A model generated the notes under the pieces. That model was given only the letters and a program-made list of their open reading frames with translations. It had not been told where the DNA came from and did no database searches. Shown piece after piece: positions 1-11,800 of a DNA stretch of 64,000 bases. This DNA comes from Hsuehochloa calcarea. Its lineage: Eukaryota > Streptophyta > Magnoliopsida > Poales > Poaceae. Positions within the stretch are counted from its first letter, which is position 1. Each line of letters begins with the position of its first letter. The position numbers and the translations under genes were made by a program. The stretch is taken from contig CM070604.1 in NCBI GenBank assembly GCA_036346395.1, forward strand, positions 35,801,662-35,865,661, read 5' to 3'.

Positions 1-814
1 GCTAGTTTGATTTTTTTGTCGAGTTTATAAAAAAAAACAACAAAAAAAAAGTGAGTAACCAATTTATCCTTTGTGAACCTTTCAATCCTTTGCGAATACT
101 TTGAACCTATTTGAGACTAGCTAAATCGTTGCTTAGGGCTGCATATTAATATTTGTATTCTTGCAATTGTTCAAAGATCAAAAGTTGGGAAAGAATTTTT
201 GCTCATTTTTGGTTGAACAAGAATTTTGGCAATAGTTCAAAAAAAAAGGAAGGAAAAAGAGAAGAGAAAAAAAAGAAAGAAGAGAAAAAGAAAAGAGAAA
301 AGAGAAAAGGAAAAAGAAAGTGCAAAGCCGAACCATAAAAGTTGAGCGAAAATCCCCACTCATTCTTGATTCAATTGTGAGAATATCAATATTTTTTGCA
401 ATCTTGTGCCCTAGTTTCATTATTTGCAACTAGCTAGCGTCTTTCTATAACTTGTGCAATACGAGCTATTTTGTTCTTCACTTATATCTTACATAGCTCA
501 TTCCTTGATTGCACTAAAGTTCCAATATCTTTGCGTGTGAGTTGTTTTGATTTTCATTTATATCTTTGTGATCGGCAACTAGGCATTGAATTCTAGTTTG
601 GATATTTACTTAGCCTTACAATACCTAGAATTTTCAAATTAAGTAGGTATCCATACCAAGCTCCACAAAACACCCGTTGTCGTGCTTTGACTTGCTCTTG
701 AAATTCGCTCACACATCACCTTGTGGTTCCTGCTGCCCTGAAGTGTAAGTATTGTTGATCTTAATTCCTTTCGGAACGGTAAAGAAACTTCACCTCGTTA
801 GGATTGTGAGTTGA

Positions 815-1424
815 GTGACCTCTACATATACACATACACCTACATACATATTCTTTGATTTGCAGCTAACAATGGCAGATGTTGAGTATACGTATCTTCC
901 CTTCTATGGTAGTAATGATCCAGAGGAGTATCTTGAGTGGGTACAAGACATGGAGTTCGAGCTTGAATCCCATAAGTTCGAATCAGAAGCCAAGGAAGTG
1001 AGAGTGGCCACTTTGTTTTTTACGGACTATGCCTCTAGTTGGTGGAAACAACTAGGTGGAAAACGATTCATTACATCTTGGGTCTGTTTAAAAAGCATCA
1101 TGAGAAGAGAATTTGTTCCATACTATTATGAGCGGGCACTACTACGACACGTGGAGAGCATTAAACAAGGATGCAAAGTTGTCAAAGATTACTATATTGA
1201 GTTGAATCATGCAATGCGCCGTGCCAATATCACTAGTCCATATCAAGAAAAGACATACTTCAAAGCAGCTTGAATTATCGGATCGTTCTTTGCACTTCAA
1301 GATGAATATTTTCGTAGTCCGCAAGATCTTGTGAAATTTGCTATGAAGGCGTAAAAGAGACTTAAACACATTCAAGCACATCAATTAAATCTGCCCGACT
1401 CTTTAGTTCTAATTCATCCACCGT
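815..1424 (+). pseudogene. gag-like protein of LTR retrotransposon
   Basis: Structural capsid-type protein expected to package element RNA. An open frame runs to 1273, and a likely natural start is the ATG at 872. It shows the plant gag pattern: a YGSNDPEEYLEW segment, a hydrophobic helix ending in SSWWKQL, then RREFVPYYYE and a DYYIELNHAM segment. Homologous-looking sequence (FALQDEYFRSPQDLVKFAMKA) continues past the stop at 1273 and reaches the next frame at 1425 with a few in-frame stops. It is therefore either decayed or mis-sequenced. No zinc knuckle is visible. The gag assignment is by motif recognition only. Confidence 0.7.
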
Positions 1425-2807
1425 GTGTCACTTGAGAAGAAGATCGAGCATGTGAATTTTTCTTCGACCGAGGTGATGAGTAGTCTTTGCCCGTCACAAC
1501 CCGCAACACGTGAGGAGGTCGTGGTTGGTGGTAGTTGTGCCATTGTTGGCCCACAGTCTTACAAGGATGAGATGTATCAAAACCTATGTGAGAATGAGAG
1601 CCACATAGCCAAATTGAGTGAGAGTGATAAAAAGAGTGAGCTGTGTGATTCCACCATACGCGAGATTGAGAGCATCCCAATTGAGAGTGTGAGAGATACA
1701 CCAAAAGAAAGAGAGATAGATGATAGGACAAGTAAGATTATTTTTGAACCTAACAACTTACCCTCTATTTCTAGTGTTGTATCCCACATTCTGCAGGTGG
1801 ACCAAGCAAATAAGGAGTTGGAGATTCAAGAGCCCTCACCATTGGAAGAGAAAGATAAAGAGCTAACCATAGATGGAGAGGAATACCAAGATCAAGGTAA
1901 CACTATTTGTACTGAATTGGTCGTTTATGAAAACAAGGTGCGTAAAACTGAGAACTCCATTATTCATTTGATGATTCCACGTTCTAAATTTGATATGCTT
2001 AATTTGCATAATGTGAAATTGATTACTCAAAAAGAAGTTCTTAGTAGAATACACATTAATAATTCTTTGTGTTATATCATATTCGATAGTCCTAAACATG
2101 TATCTAGTGTGATTAAGAAGGTTCTTGAAATTTCACACTTAAGATCACTAGTAAATAGCTACATACACACATATAAATTCAATTTGATCGGAGATTTTGG
2201 TGTAGACAACATGTTTCAAGTTTATCAAATATACATTACCTATGATAATCTTGTTGATTTACAATCACATGTTTTGCGCAAACCATCTATTGAGCAATGT
2301 CATGATATCTTTAAGATGGGTTTAAATACAAGTGTCTATTGTTTAGAATGCAACATGATGCCTACTTGTTTATCTCTTAAATGTATAACTAATCAGAGTA
2401 GCGCAGTTGAATTATGGAATGGTATCAATTGGTTTTCACCCACTTTACTTGACTTTGGTATTGGGAAGGTGAAATTTTATCATATGAGTCAGTTGTGCAA
2501 TTTGAATTGTGATTTCAAGCTATCGATCGCGCAAAACAACGCAAATAACACAACAATTGATTCATACATATATCACGCATATACGTTGTTCTCTTTGTTT
2601 AATACATGTTCGGCAAATCATCATGCGCTACACGGAACTTGTTTGGATGATAAATACATATACCATGCATATACATTGTTTTCTTCGTCTAGCACATTTT
2701 CAGTTATCAAAAGCCGAGGACGGCTTTTTGAAGAAAGGGAGGATGATGCGGACATCCTTAGCTATGTTGTTTCATATAATATTTTCAATTCACTAAATAC
2801 CTCGTAA
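1425..2807 (+). CDS. uncharacterised second frame of the pol-less element
   Basis: A long open frame (460 codons) lies directly downstream of the gag-like frame. The N-terminal third is acidic and rich in Ser, Glu and Lys (about residues 30-160). The rest is Ile/Leu/Asn-rich and AT-rich, with many Cys and His residues but no recognisable zinc knuckle, protease, RT or integrase motif. The frame runs across the polypurine tract into the first 64 bases of the 3' LTR; a REEDDADI-type ending is common in grass gypsy-like frames. The true start is uncertain; the frame may be translated as a gag fusion. I do not recognise a function. Confidence 0.5.
   Translation: MSLEKKIEHVNFSSTEVMSSLCPSQPATREEVVVGGSCAIVGPQSYKDEMYQNLCENESHIAKLSESDKKSELCDSTIREIESIPIESVRDTPKEREIDDRTSKIIFEPNNLPSISSVVSHILQVDQANKELEIQEPSPLEEKDKELTIDGEEYQDQGNTICTELVVYENKVRKTENSIIHLMIPRSKFDMLNLHNVKLITQKEVLSRIHINNSLCYIIFDSPKHVSSVIKKVLEISHLRSLVNSYIHTYKFNLIGDFGVDNMFQVYQIYITYDNLVDLQSHVLRKPSIEQCHDIFKMGLNTSVYCLECNMMPTCLSLKCITNQSSAVELWNGINWFSPTLLDFGIGKVKFYHMSQLCNLNCDFKLSIAQNNANNTTIDSYIYHAYTLFSLFNTCSANHHALHGTCLDDKYIYHAYTLFSSSSTFSVIKSRGRLFEEREDDADILSYVVSYNIFNSLNTS
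2731..2743 (+). other. polypurine tract of the first LTR element
   Basis: AAGAAAGGGAGGA sits directly 5' of the LTR start, as expected for the plus-strand primer of reverse transcription. Confidence 0.7.
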
Positions 2808-3761
2808 CAACATGAGCTTGCTAAGAGAGTTGAAAACAAGAGAAGCTTATCCAACAGTGAATCTGCTCACCGAATTTCCTTTTAAATTAGTTGAGAATTT
2901 CATACTACCTAAAACTAGTATTTTGCTTATGCTCGATTGGAAGATTCAATAATGAACGGAGATGAAGGATATGAGGTCGTTCTTGAAGAAAGGCCATCAC
3001 AATGGAGGAGAAGCTCGTGGGAGACAAGCAAGGGGAGAGAAGCCCAAGAATCCAAGTCAAATTCGAAACTTCCACAAGCCCAACCAAATTCAAATTCGGA
3101 ATCAACTCATAATTCAATTCGGATTCGGAATCAGCCTCAAATTCGGATTCGGAATCAGCAGGACAGTCCGGATTAAAACGGCCATAACTTTTACAAACGG
3201 AGTCCGATTCGAGTGTTGTTGGGCTTGTTGGAAAGCTAACTTCAAGCCCGATCCAACGGATCCTCCCTCACTCCGAAATTCCTTCTGGATCAAAAGATAT
3301 GATCGAATCAATGTGACGGTTGTAAAATTAGAGTTTCCTTTTCTGTTTTGGAATGTGTCGGAATTGGAGTAGGACTCCAAATCCGAATTAGAATTGGAGT
3401 AGGGCCTCTTGGCCAGCCATGAGGAGGAGTAGGAGCACTATATATAGAGGGTAGACCCCATTGTAACCTCGCACCACGCTTAATATATTTTCAAAGCTTT
3501 TGCTTGATTCTCTGTTGTGCTTATAGCCAAAGCAGAGGAATTGGGCATTGAGAACAAGGGGTCGTTCTTGCTTTTCCGTTGGGAATTGAGGGTTCGACGA
3601 TCTTCGCTTGTGGTCAGCGAGGATCCAATCAAGTGTGTGTTTGGGCGAATTTCCATAGAGTTGCAAGTCCGTGCATTGGCGCGGGGGATCAGCTGGTGGT
3701 TCGTCAGGGTACACAAGTTATCGAGAGGTTCTACGTCGAGAAGATCGGGCACCCCGCATCA
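2744..3761 (+). repeat. 3' LTR, 1018 bp, with 8-bp terminal inverted repeats
   Basis: The LTR begins TGATGCGG and ends CCGCATCA, a perfect 8-bp inverted repeat, longer than the usual TG..CA. A TATATATA box lies near 3437-3446, about 320 bp from the end, giving a plausible U3/R layout. The next five bases, GCTAG (3762-3766), would be the target duplication, but the partner flank is outside the window. Confidence 0.75.
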
Positions 3762-4829
3762 GCTAGTTATGGACATCTAGCTAGCCGAGGCCTGACGCCT
3801 CCTTTTCTCCCATCACGCCTCTTTTCTGATCGCCACGGCCATAAAGATTTCTTGGACTATATACTATGCACTCAAGGCCCGCATAATCCAAACTATACAT
3901 ATTTTGGTCCATTTGCATGAGTTAATTCTATGTTCCCTTGGGTAAATCGCAATTGAAAAAAAAGAAAGTTGATATTATTTCGCCCGCGCTACTAATACTC
4001 TATAGTCTATACCATGACGTTACGTATATAAGAACAACAGAGTACTACAATTGTAGCATTGGAGAAAACGTGAAGGTATTTCATATATATCTCTACCTCC
4101 ACATCAATCACCGCATTTTTCTATATTCAATGTCCAAATATTCATTACTCTGGTCTTTTTCGTCCTTTTGTGAAAGATAGCCATGTGTGCAAGTATGTGC
4201 CTGCATCACCGATTTCATAGCCCTTTATCGCTACCAAATACGATATGTTATCCCGCTCCTGCTCCCAAGTAACCTTTCTTGTCAAATGCTAAATAACCTC
4301 ATCATGCATTGCCTCCCATGTGGCCAAAAGAGTTTTACCATGTTGAGTTGTAGGTCTTTACTTACTAAAGAACAAATTGAAACATGCAAGCAATTCTGAA
4401 GAAAAAAAATGAAATATCCAGTCCAGGCAAACCATATGTATTGTTTTATAAATGTTTATCTCACTTTTCCAGAGATGACACACCAAAACAATATGAAATG
4501 TTTATTGTGTTTAGTAATGATCATTCCTAAATGGTTTGTCGCTTTTCAGATAATAAATGCCGACAATGTCCAAGAAGCTTCAAGGAGACAGATGGATACT
4601 TTATCAAAAGTGGCATTGTCATTTGTGATTAAGGATGCCTTAATTCCCAAAGGAATAGTCATATAAGGGCAATCTTCACCACCATGTATATAAGGTTCCC
4701 TCTCCCATAAAAACCAAACTTTCTTATCTTGGTGCTTCTTACAGCATTTGGACGTCACCAAGAAATTGGAACATAATCTTTTTTCAATTTTTTACCAAGC
4801 ATTCTATCATAAATGGATCAACTTGCAAT
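3762..4829. other. unidentified AT-rich sequence
   Basis: I see no supported gene, RNA or transposon end here. Open frames are short and lack recognisable motifs. Confidence 0.4.
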
Positions 4830-4920
4830 CTTGTACCTTTATGACATTGGACCTATCTTCTAATAATCTTTCAGGTACTATACCAAATTACTTTGCCAAC
4901 TTCACCTACCTTACTTTCAG
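4830..4920 (+). pseudogene. leucine-rich-repeat gene fragment
   Basis: A short in-frame piece reads LDLSSNNLSGTIPNYFANFT. This is the consensus of one extracellular plant LRR of the kind found in receptor-like kinases and receptor-like proteins (LDLSxNxLxGxIPxxLxNLxxL). Only about one repeat is present, with no signal peptide, further repeats, transmembrane segment or kinase nearby. It is best read as a displaced gene scrap. Its sequence runs straight into a GC-rich segment of different composition at about 4925. Confidence 0.6.
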
Positions 4921-4924
4921 GAAA

Positions 4925-5425
4925 CTAGAGGAGGCGACGAGGCTTGAGGGGGGCTAGGGGCGGCCGCCGTCTGCCGAAGAGGGAGGCCGGGACCGAGAGG
5001 CAGGACCGCTAAGCTGTCTCCGTCTCGAGGTGGAGGAGTGATCCGCGGAGGACGGGAGGATGTGAGGGAGGCTTCGGCCTCTGGGGAGTAGGGATGGGGC
5101 GATCACAAGTGGCGCGCTGGGGCGGCGGGGCGGAGGCGAGGTGGCCGGGCGACGCCCAAGAGGGGGCGAGGACAGAGGAGAGGCAATGGCAAGCACGCAC
5201 TGCGTCGGTGTCGTCTGCGGCAAAGCAGGATGAAGAGAGCGGCCGGGCGCGCGGGGGCGGGCGAGGCGAGGTGGCCGGGCGAGGCGCTGGCCGGCGGGGC
5301 GGGCGCATGCGCTATGGGGGGCGAAGGCCATGGGGGCTACAAGGCGGCTACGAGAGAGAGTGAGAGGGAGAGAGTAATGAGAGAAAGAGAGAGAGAGAGC
5401 GCCCCGCGGGTGAAGATAAGGCGGC
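4925..5425. other. GC-rich segment next to CACTA remnant
   Basis: Strongly GC-rich, G-biased sequence with a GA microsatellite (about 5365-5400). Open frames exist on both strands but consist of low-complexity Arg/Pro/Ala runs, so I call no gene. It directly adjoins the first TTTGCCGAGTG repeat and may be the inner, promoter-like part of the same CACTA element. Confidence 0.4.
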
Positions 5426-5509
5426 TTTGCCGAGTGCCAGATCAGCGGCACTCGGCAAAGTTAATTTTCTTCGCCGAGTCTCGTGATCTGGCACTCGGCG
5501 AAGTTTCTC

Positions 5510-6540
5510 TTTGCCGAGTGCCAACCCTAGACACTCGGCAAACGAATTTTTTTTTTTTGGTTTTTTGCCATCAATTTTTTTTTGAAGCTTTAGTACACTA
5601 CCACAAACAACATGTTTAAATTTGGGACATTTTCATTGCCTTTTGGCATATTTCTATAGTTTATTTTATTTGTTGAATTTTTCCAGAAAATGTAAGTTTG
5701 AACTGCAGGTGCATCGAATAATGGATTACATTCGTTCAAAAAATGTTATCCTTGTTTCTTAGTGTAAATTTAGGCTAAATCCAGAACTGCCTCAAATTTC
5801 GATCAACGTGCTCACGGGCAACGCCGCCAACTTAAGTGGGAGTGGTTTTTAATTGTATAAAATCGAGCAATTCGAAAATCATGAAACTTGTCGAGTTGAT
5901 GCTCACAAACCGTAGATGGTTATCTCCCGTGTGAGCATCGACGTGAAAGCGTTTCAAACTTTTTCAAATTTTTGCACACATACACATACGATACGGAGAC
6001 AACTCGACAAGTTTCATGATTTTCTAATTGCTCGCATTTTATACAATTAAAAACCACTCCCACGCACTCTGTTTGTGAGCATCGTACGTGAAAGCGTGCT
6101 CGAAACTTTTTCAAATTTTTTCCACGGCATACACATACGATACGGCGACAACTCGACAAGTTTCATGATTTTCGGAATTCGTTCGCATTTTATACAATTA
6201 AAAAACCACTCCCACGCAAGTTGGCGGCGTTGCCCCGTGAGCACGTTGATCGAAATTTCGAGACAGCTCGGATTTAGCCTAAATTTACACTAAGAAACAA
6301 GGATAACATTTTTGAACGAATGTAATCCATTATTCGATGCACTGCGCAGCTCAAACTTACATTTTCCGAAAAATTCAACAAAACAAAATAAACTATAGAA
6401 ATATGCCAAAAGGCAATGAAAATGTCCAAAATTTAAACATGTTGTTTGTGGTAGTGTAATAAAGCTTCAAAAAAAAATTGGTGTCAAAAACCAAAAAAAA
6501 AAAGTTTGCCGAGTGCCTAGGGTTGGCACTCGGCAAAGTT
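5510..6540. repeat. long inverted repeat, ~390-bp arms
   Basis: The left arm (about 5510-5900) reads in reverse complement as the right arm (about 6150-6540), from the TTTGCCGAGTG blocks through the T-rich/A-rich tracts and the TAAATTTAGGC segment. Arms are close but not identical, with scattered indels. A transcript through it could fold into long double-stranded RNA. Confidence 0.8.
5925..6225. repeat. ~150-bp tandem direct duplication inside the hairpin
   Basis: The block from GTGAGCATCG through GAAAGCGT, ACACATACGATACGG, CTCGACAAGTTTCATGAT and ACCACTCCCACGCA occurs twice in a row, at about 5930-6066 and 6077-6219. Confidence 0.75.
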
Positions 6541-6829
6541 AATTATTTGCCGAGTGCCAACGGGGCACTCGCAAAGAGGACGCTTGGATGCCGTTAGGCC
6601 CTACCAACCTTTGCCGAGTGTCTACCTTTGCCGAGTGCGCACTCGGCAAAGACGATCTTTGCCGAGAGTCTGAGTATTTGTCGAGTGCGGGCACTCGGCA
6701 AAGTCCTCTTTGCCGAGTGCCATATTTTGCCGAGTGCGGCGCTCGGCAAATCATGTATTTGCCGAGTGCCCGCAATTTGGCACTCGGCAAAGATTTGTGC
6801 ACTCGGTAAATCAGGTGTTTCCCGTAGTG

Positions 6830-7713
6830 ACAACAGTAAATAGATGAATATGAGTAAAAGGCATCAAAGACATCGTTCAATTAAATAGCGAACGATTCAT
6901 ACTTGCATCTCGTGGGACACCATCATCAGATGTGCAATACATCCTAAAAGTATACCCATTGCCATTAGGATGTAAGCCATGAAGCTGATTTTGTGTTGGA
7001 CATAGCGTGCCTAAATAACCTTGCCCCCAAAAGACCAATATATGAACTATATCAAGTTCTTTCTTCATTAATCAACCCACATATTGCCTAATTAATAAGG
7101 TGTGCTAAGGCATTGCTTAGTATGAAAAAAAAAAGATGTGTAAAACAAAGTCATCATCATCTTTATTCTGAAACGAAGATGGAAAAGCACCCACATATTG
7201 GGGTTTTCGTCTACAGATTTTGGTGCTTGTCTTGCGTGGAGATCAATACCCTATGAGTTTACATTGGGGGTATTTTCCCCATTATGGTCAACATTGTTTA
7301 CATGTAAAATTACTTTGGGGGGGGGGGGTACCCGACCTCCTTTCTTTTCCCAACCATCTCCTTGTATTAGTCTTGAAATTACTGGAATCAGTTGTCTTTT
7401 AGACACCATGATTAGCCATTTGTTACTTTGTATTTTGAAATGTTATCTATTCCCCAGGAGTAGTACAAAAATCGATTTGTACAATCATCAGCAAGCATGC
7501 CTTGACATGGGAATTTTAAGGAAACAATTATACAAAGAGTGGTTGTTGACTCCATGTTGGAATGTATCATCATTAATAAGAACCACATGATTACACAACA
7601 GTACTTACACCCATAAAACACACCTAAGTGAAGATTCAATTGTGCTCCAGCTGGTACCCGGTACTGCACCCCCATGCTCTCAATATCATGTCGTGTGGTC
7701 GCGGCCCGATGGC
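6830..7713. other. unidentified sequence and gypsy internal remnant
   Basis: A run of 11 G lies at about 7317-7327. On the minus strand, the part nearest 7731 should be the leader of the gypsy element whose LTR ends at 7732, but no gag motif is recognisable before the CACTA remnant begins. A minus-strand frame at 6877-7068 has no identifiable domain. Confidence 0.35.
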
Positions 7714-7731
7714 ACTGAGTACTACGACCTC
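7714..7731 (-). other. degraded primer-binding site (initiator tRNA-Met type)
   Basis: Immediately inside the LTR end the minus strand reads GAGGTCGTAGTACTCAGTGC. This is similar to the GAGGTGGTATCAGAGCC next to the other gypsy LTRs in this window, where TGGTATCAGAGC pairs with initiator tRNA-Met. Confidence 0.55.
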
Positions 7732-7896
7732 TGTCGAACCCAGGAGCGAAGGATCCCAGATTCTCTGTATATTCCACACTAGTCCTATGATTAGTAGTTA
7801 GTATACACAGTCAAACAAAGGTGATAACATAACCATAATATATGTTTCCTTCATAATACTTAAGTTCGTTACAAAAGGATATAATACAGAAAGCAA

Positions 7897-8300
7897 CACT
7901 ACTACAAAAGAGGCTATAGCAGACGGCCCATCACAGACGGTTCCAAAGGAACCGTCTGTGTTGGGTCTGTCTGGGCTTTGTTTTGGCGCAGCGGGCCTAT
8001 CACAGACGGTTCTATTTCGTAACTGTCAGTGATAGACGATTCTATTTCGTAACCGCTCAGTGATATTGATTATCACGCACGGTTACGAAATAGAACCGTC
8101 TGTGATTTCTGTGCTTCATATAAATTGAGCCGAGACATCCTCACCCGCCTTTGCACCAGGTGTCTACCGCTCCAGCGCCACTTCCTGCCTCTAGCTCCTC
8201 CAACTCGCGCCACTTCCCCCCTAGCTCCTCAACTGCCACCAGTGTCTCACCGCTCCAGCGCCACTTCCACGCCTAGCTCCTCCAACCTGCGGCTCGTCCT
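7897..8300 (+). repeat. left terminal and subterminal region of the CACTA
   Basis: The TIR at 7897-7914 is followed by about six copies of the ACAGACGGTTC / GAACCGTCTGTG motif up to 8105. Then come two direct repeats containing CGCTCCAGCGCCACTTCC (about 8168 and 8250) in a GC-rich leader that probably carries the transposase promoter. Confidence 0.85.
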
Positions 8301-8837
8301 CTAATACTGGTATGAGCACATGATCGATCTTGCACCGTCAATGTTGGAATAAATAATATTAGCCCTGCAAATCTTAGTTTTGAATAATGGTTTCCCTTAT
8401 AACTAATGAACTAAAATTTGACTTAGAGTGGTAACTTAATAAAATTGAATTAGGTCTAATAATCACTAAAATTTGAGTTAGGATAATTAATTGGCTTAAA
8501 AATAAAATTTACACAGGTTCACAAGACGGTGGGGTTTGGGTCAAGCAATATTGCATTTACTGCCTCTGTATTTTAGGTTAATAAGTGTTGTATGAGATGA
8601 TGCCTATATTTGGGTTGCATGATTGTTCAATTGAGATAGATATCGGTGTCGAGAGCGTGGATCATGGTTGTGGCCGAGGCATGGCTACGCTATGCCACCG
8701 CGTGTGGTACATAACTAGTGAAGAGTTTTCTTTCAATAACCTTAGATGCAAATGTTGGAGAATGAGTTTATATTGCACATTTTCGCTTGCTATAAATTAA
8801 TCGCTAATCAATTTGACACTAATTTGTTACATGCGTA

Positions 8838-11800
8838 GTGTAGATGGATCGAATCGATGTACGGTGTGAACCGTGTGAGTCAAGATTACATTAATGGCGT
8901 GGTTGCTTTTAGAAGAGCCACGAAAGGGATATGTTGAAGAAGGGATAAAATTTATGTACCGTCTGTGCATTGATTGCGTAATCAAGATGTTTAACAACGC
9001 GCGCAGATCGAAGCGCACTTGATTCAAGGGGTTTCAAAAAGGGTATACATGTTGGACCACCACGGTGAAGAGCAGATTATACCGTGGTTAATAATGACGA
9101 CATCGCCGAGGAAGTCAACGATTTGCGGATGTGGATGTGCTTTTGATGAGGATAGGGGCACGATGACAACTGGATCGGATGCTACGCGATGCGTAAGAGA
9201 ACTACAAAGAGAGAGAGTTTTGTAAATTCGAGGGCTTAAGGGAGGACTCGGTGAGACCTTTGTTCCCTGGCTGCAAGCCGGAATACACAAGGTTGTCAAC
9301 CGTGCTTGAACTGCTGAAATTGAAGGCAAGCAATAGTTGGTCCGATAAGAGTTTCACGGCGTTGTTAGGTCTCCTAGCGGACATCCTTCCGGAGGGAAAC
9401 GTGTTGCCCAGCACCACCTATCAAGCAAAGAAGGTTATTTTCCCATTGGGAATGGAAGTAGAAAGAATACATGCATGTCCGAATGATTGTATCCTCTACC
9501 GTAAAGAGTATGCAGACATGCATTATTGTCCCGTGTGCAAAGCATCCCGATACAAGCGTGAAAATACTGCTAAGGTGAAGCAAGGACCTCCTGCTAAGAT
9601 GTTGTGGTATCTGCACAGTAATCCCACGCTTGAAGCGCTTATTTGCGAACCCAAAGGAGGCAAGATTGCTGCGTTGGCACTCGAGGAGCGTAAGAGAGAT
9701 GGAAAGCTAAGACACCTGCGATTCTCGCCTATGGAGAAACTTCGATCGGAGCTTGAAGAGTTCGGTCTTGAACCGAGGAACATAAGGTTAGGGTTGAGTA
9801 CGGATGGAATGAATCCTTTCGGTAACATGAGCAACCCGACATAGCACTTGGCATGTGAATCTATGTATGTACAACCTTCCTCCTTGGCTCGGATGAAGCG
9901 GAAGTACATTTTGATGTCACTACTTATCCAAGGGCCAAGCAACACAGGAATGATATTGATGTGTACCTAGCACCATTGCTGGAAGATCTTGTGACACTGT
10001 GGAACGAAGGGGTACAGGTATGGGATGCGTACAAACAAGAGAACTTCACTTTACGCGCCATGTTGTTCTGCACCATCAATGATTTTCCTGCCCTTGGTAA
10101 CTGTGTCAAGCCAAGACAAAAGGAGCCAAAGCCCGTCTCGACCGCTTAGATGCTACGGAGAGTGTATGGTCAACAACTCGCAAAATCGTGTATATGCGCC
10201 ACCGTAGGTTCCTTCCGAGGAGTCACCCATACCGCAAGATGAAGAAACAATTCGACGGAAATAAGGAAGACGGTTCGACTTCAAGGGCTTTTAGTGGGAA
10301 AGAGGTCTATGATATGGTTAAGGATATCGATGTTGTGCTTAGGAAGGGACGTAAATTAAGAACCCGTGAGAAGAACATCTGGAAGAAGCGGTCAATTTTT
10401 TGGGACTTGCCTTATTGGGAGTACTTAGAAGTTCGCCATCGCATCGACGTTATGCACGAGAGAAGAATGCATGTGATAGCTTGATTGGTCTCTTCTTTGA
10501 ACATTAGTGGCAAAACAAAGGATGGTGTTAACGCACGCCGTGACTTGGTCGATATGAACATAAGGACCGAGTTAGCACCGAAAGAGACCGATACAGACGA
10601 ACGTATTTTCCCCGACTTGCTACACTCTGCCCAAGGCCGAGAGAAATGAATCGTGCTGAGCTTGCACGGTGTGAAAGTCCCGTCTGGTTACTCCGCTAAC
10701 ATTAAGAAACTTGTTTCTATGCAAGATTTGAAATTAATTGGTATGAAGTCGCATGATTGTCGTGTGCTGATGACACAAATGCTTCTGTTGCAATTAGGAG
10801 TATCTTGCCAACAAGGTCCGAGTGGCAATCTTGAGGTCGTGTTATTTCTTCAACTCAATTGCTCGAGAAGGTCATCGATCCCCAAGGACTAGATGCTCTG
10901 CAGCCGAGGTAGTGACGACTCTATGTCATCTTGAGATGTATTTCCTCCGTCATTTTTCGATATCATGGTCCATCTCATTGTTCACCTTGTGAAAGAGATA
11001 AAGATATGCGGCCCTGTGTTTCTCGCCATATGTACCCGCTCGAGAGGTACATGGGAATTCTCAAGTCCTACGTGACGGAATCGATCTCGACCGGAGGGCA
11101 AGATCATCGAAGGTTATGCAACGGAAGAGGTCATTGAGTTCTGCGTCGACTACATGGCTCGTGGATCCGATTGGTGTGCCTCTATCTCGCCATGAGGGGA
11201 GACTAGATGGTATCGGACCATCGGAAGGAAATCAATCACTCCCGATCCGGATACGTGCGCTCAAGCCTATTTCACGATCTTGCAACACATGACCCAAGTG
11301 TCCCCGTGACATCGACGAGCACAAAGACATGGTACGCCAATGTAATCCGCACCGGTCGGAGGTTTGGATCACGAGAGAGCACAACCGCGGTTCAACGAAT
11401 GGTTAAAGGTGCGAATCACTCGGAGGTCATCAAGTGATGATACATCGCTATGGTTGGCAAGAGGGCCACATTTTACAATTGTCACATGGCAAGGATCGAC
11501 ATAAATGGGTACACATTTTATACTGGCTGACTCGGGATAGGAAGAGCACGGTCGTAAGCAAATGTGTCCGCATAGATGCATTCAGTACCGATGGGCTGAG
11601 GAGCTCGTACTATGGGCAAATAGAGGAGATATGGGAGATCGACTACGTGCTTTTCAAGATCCCCCTATTTCGGTGTCGTTGGGTCCATCTCCCACAGGTG
11701 AAGGTCGACAAGTACGGCGTCACTACCGTGGACCTCGAACGTGTCGGATACAAAGACGAACCATTCGTACTGGCTAACCAAGTTGTTCAAGTCTTCTATG

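Larger units (their letters stand above)
1..3761 (+). mobile_element. LTR retrotransposon, right part, apparently pol-less
   Basis: The stretch runs from an A/G-rich leader (about 240-320) through a gag-like frame and a second long frame to a purine tract and a 3' LTR. The 5' LTR and primer-binding site lie outside the window. Between the gag-like frame and the LTR I see no protease, reverse transcriptase, RNase H or integrase motif, so the element looks non-autonomous and would need proteins from another element. The Ty3/gypsy assignment rests on the gag resemblance and the LTR layout. No 5-bp target duplication can be tested because the left end is missing. Confidence 0.75.
5426..6829. mobile_element. 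CACTA (En/Spm) remnant folded as a large hairpin
   Basis: Many copies of TTTGCCGAGTGC and its complement flank both sides (5429-5541 and 6503-6810), as in CACTA subterminal regions. The right end is a clear CACTA terminus: reading inward on the minus strand from 6829 gives CACTACGGGAAAC. I find no matching left terminus. The interior is an inverted duplication (arms about 5510-5900 and 6150-6540) around a central pair of direct repeats. No transposase is present, so this is a non-autonomous or rearranged copy. Confidence 0.7.

Noticed and set aside
1..5. GCTAG at the window start matching GCTAG after the LTR at 3762
   Set aside because: A 5' LTR of ~1 kb should lie between the duplication and the interior; it is absent, so the match is chance.
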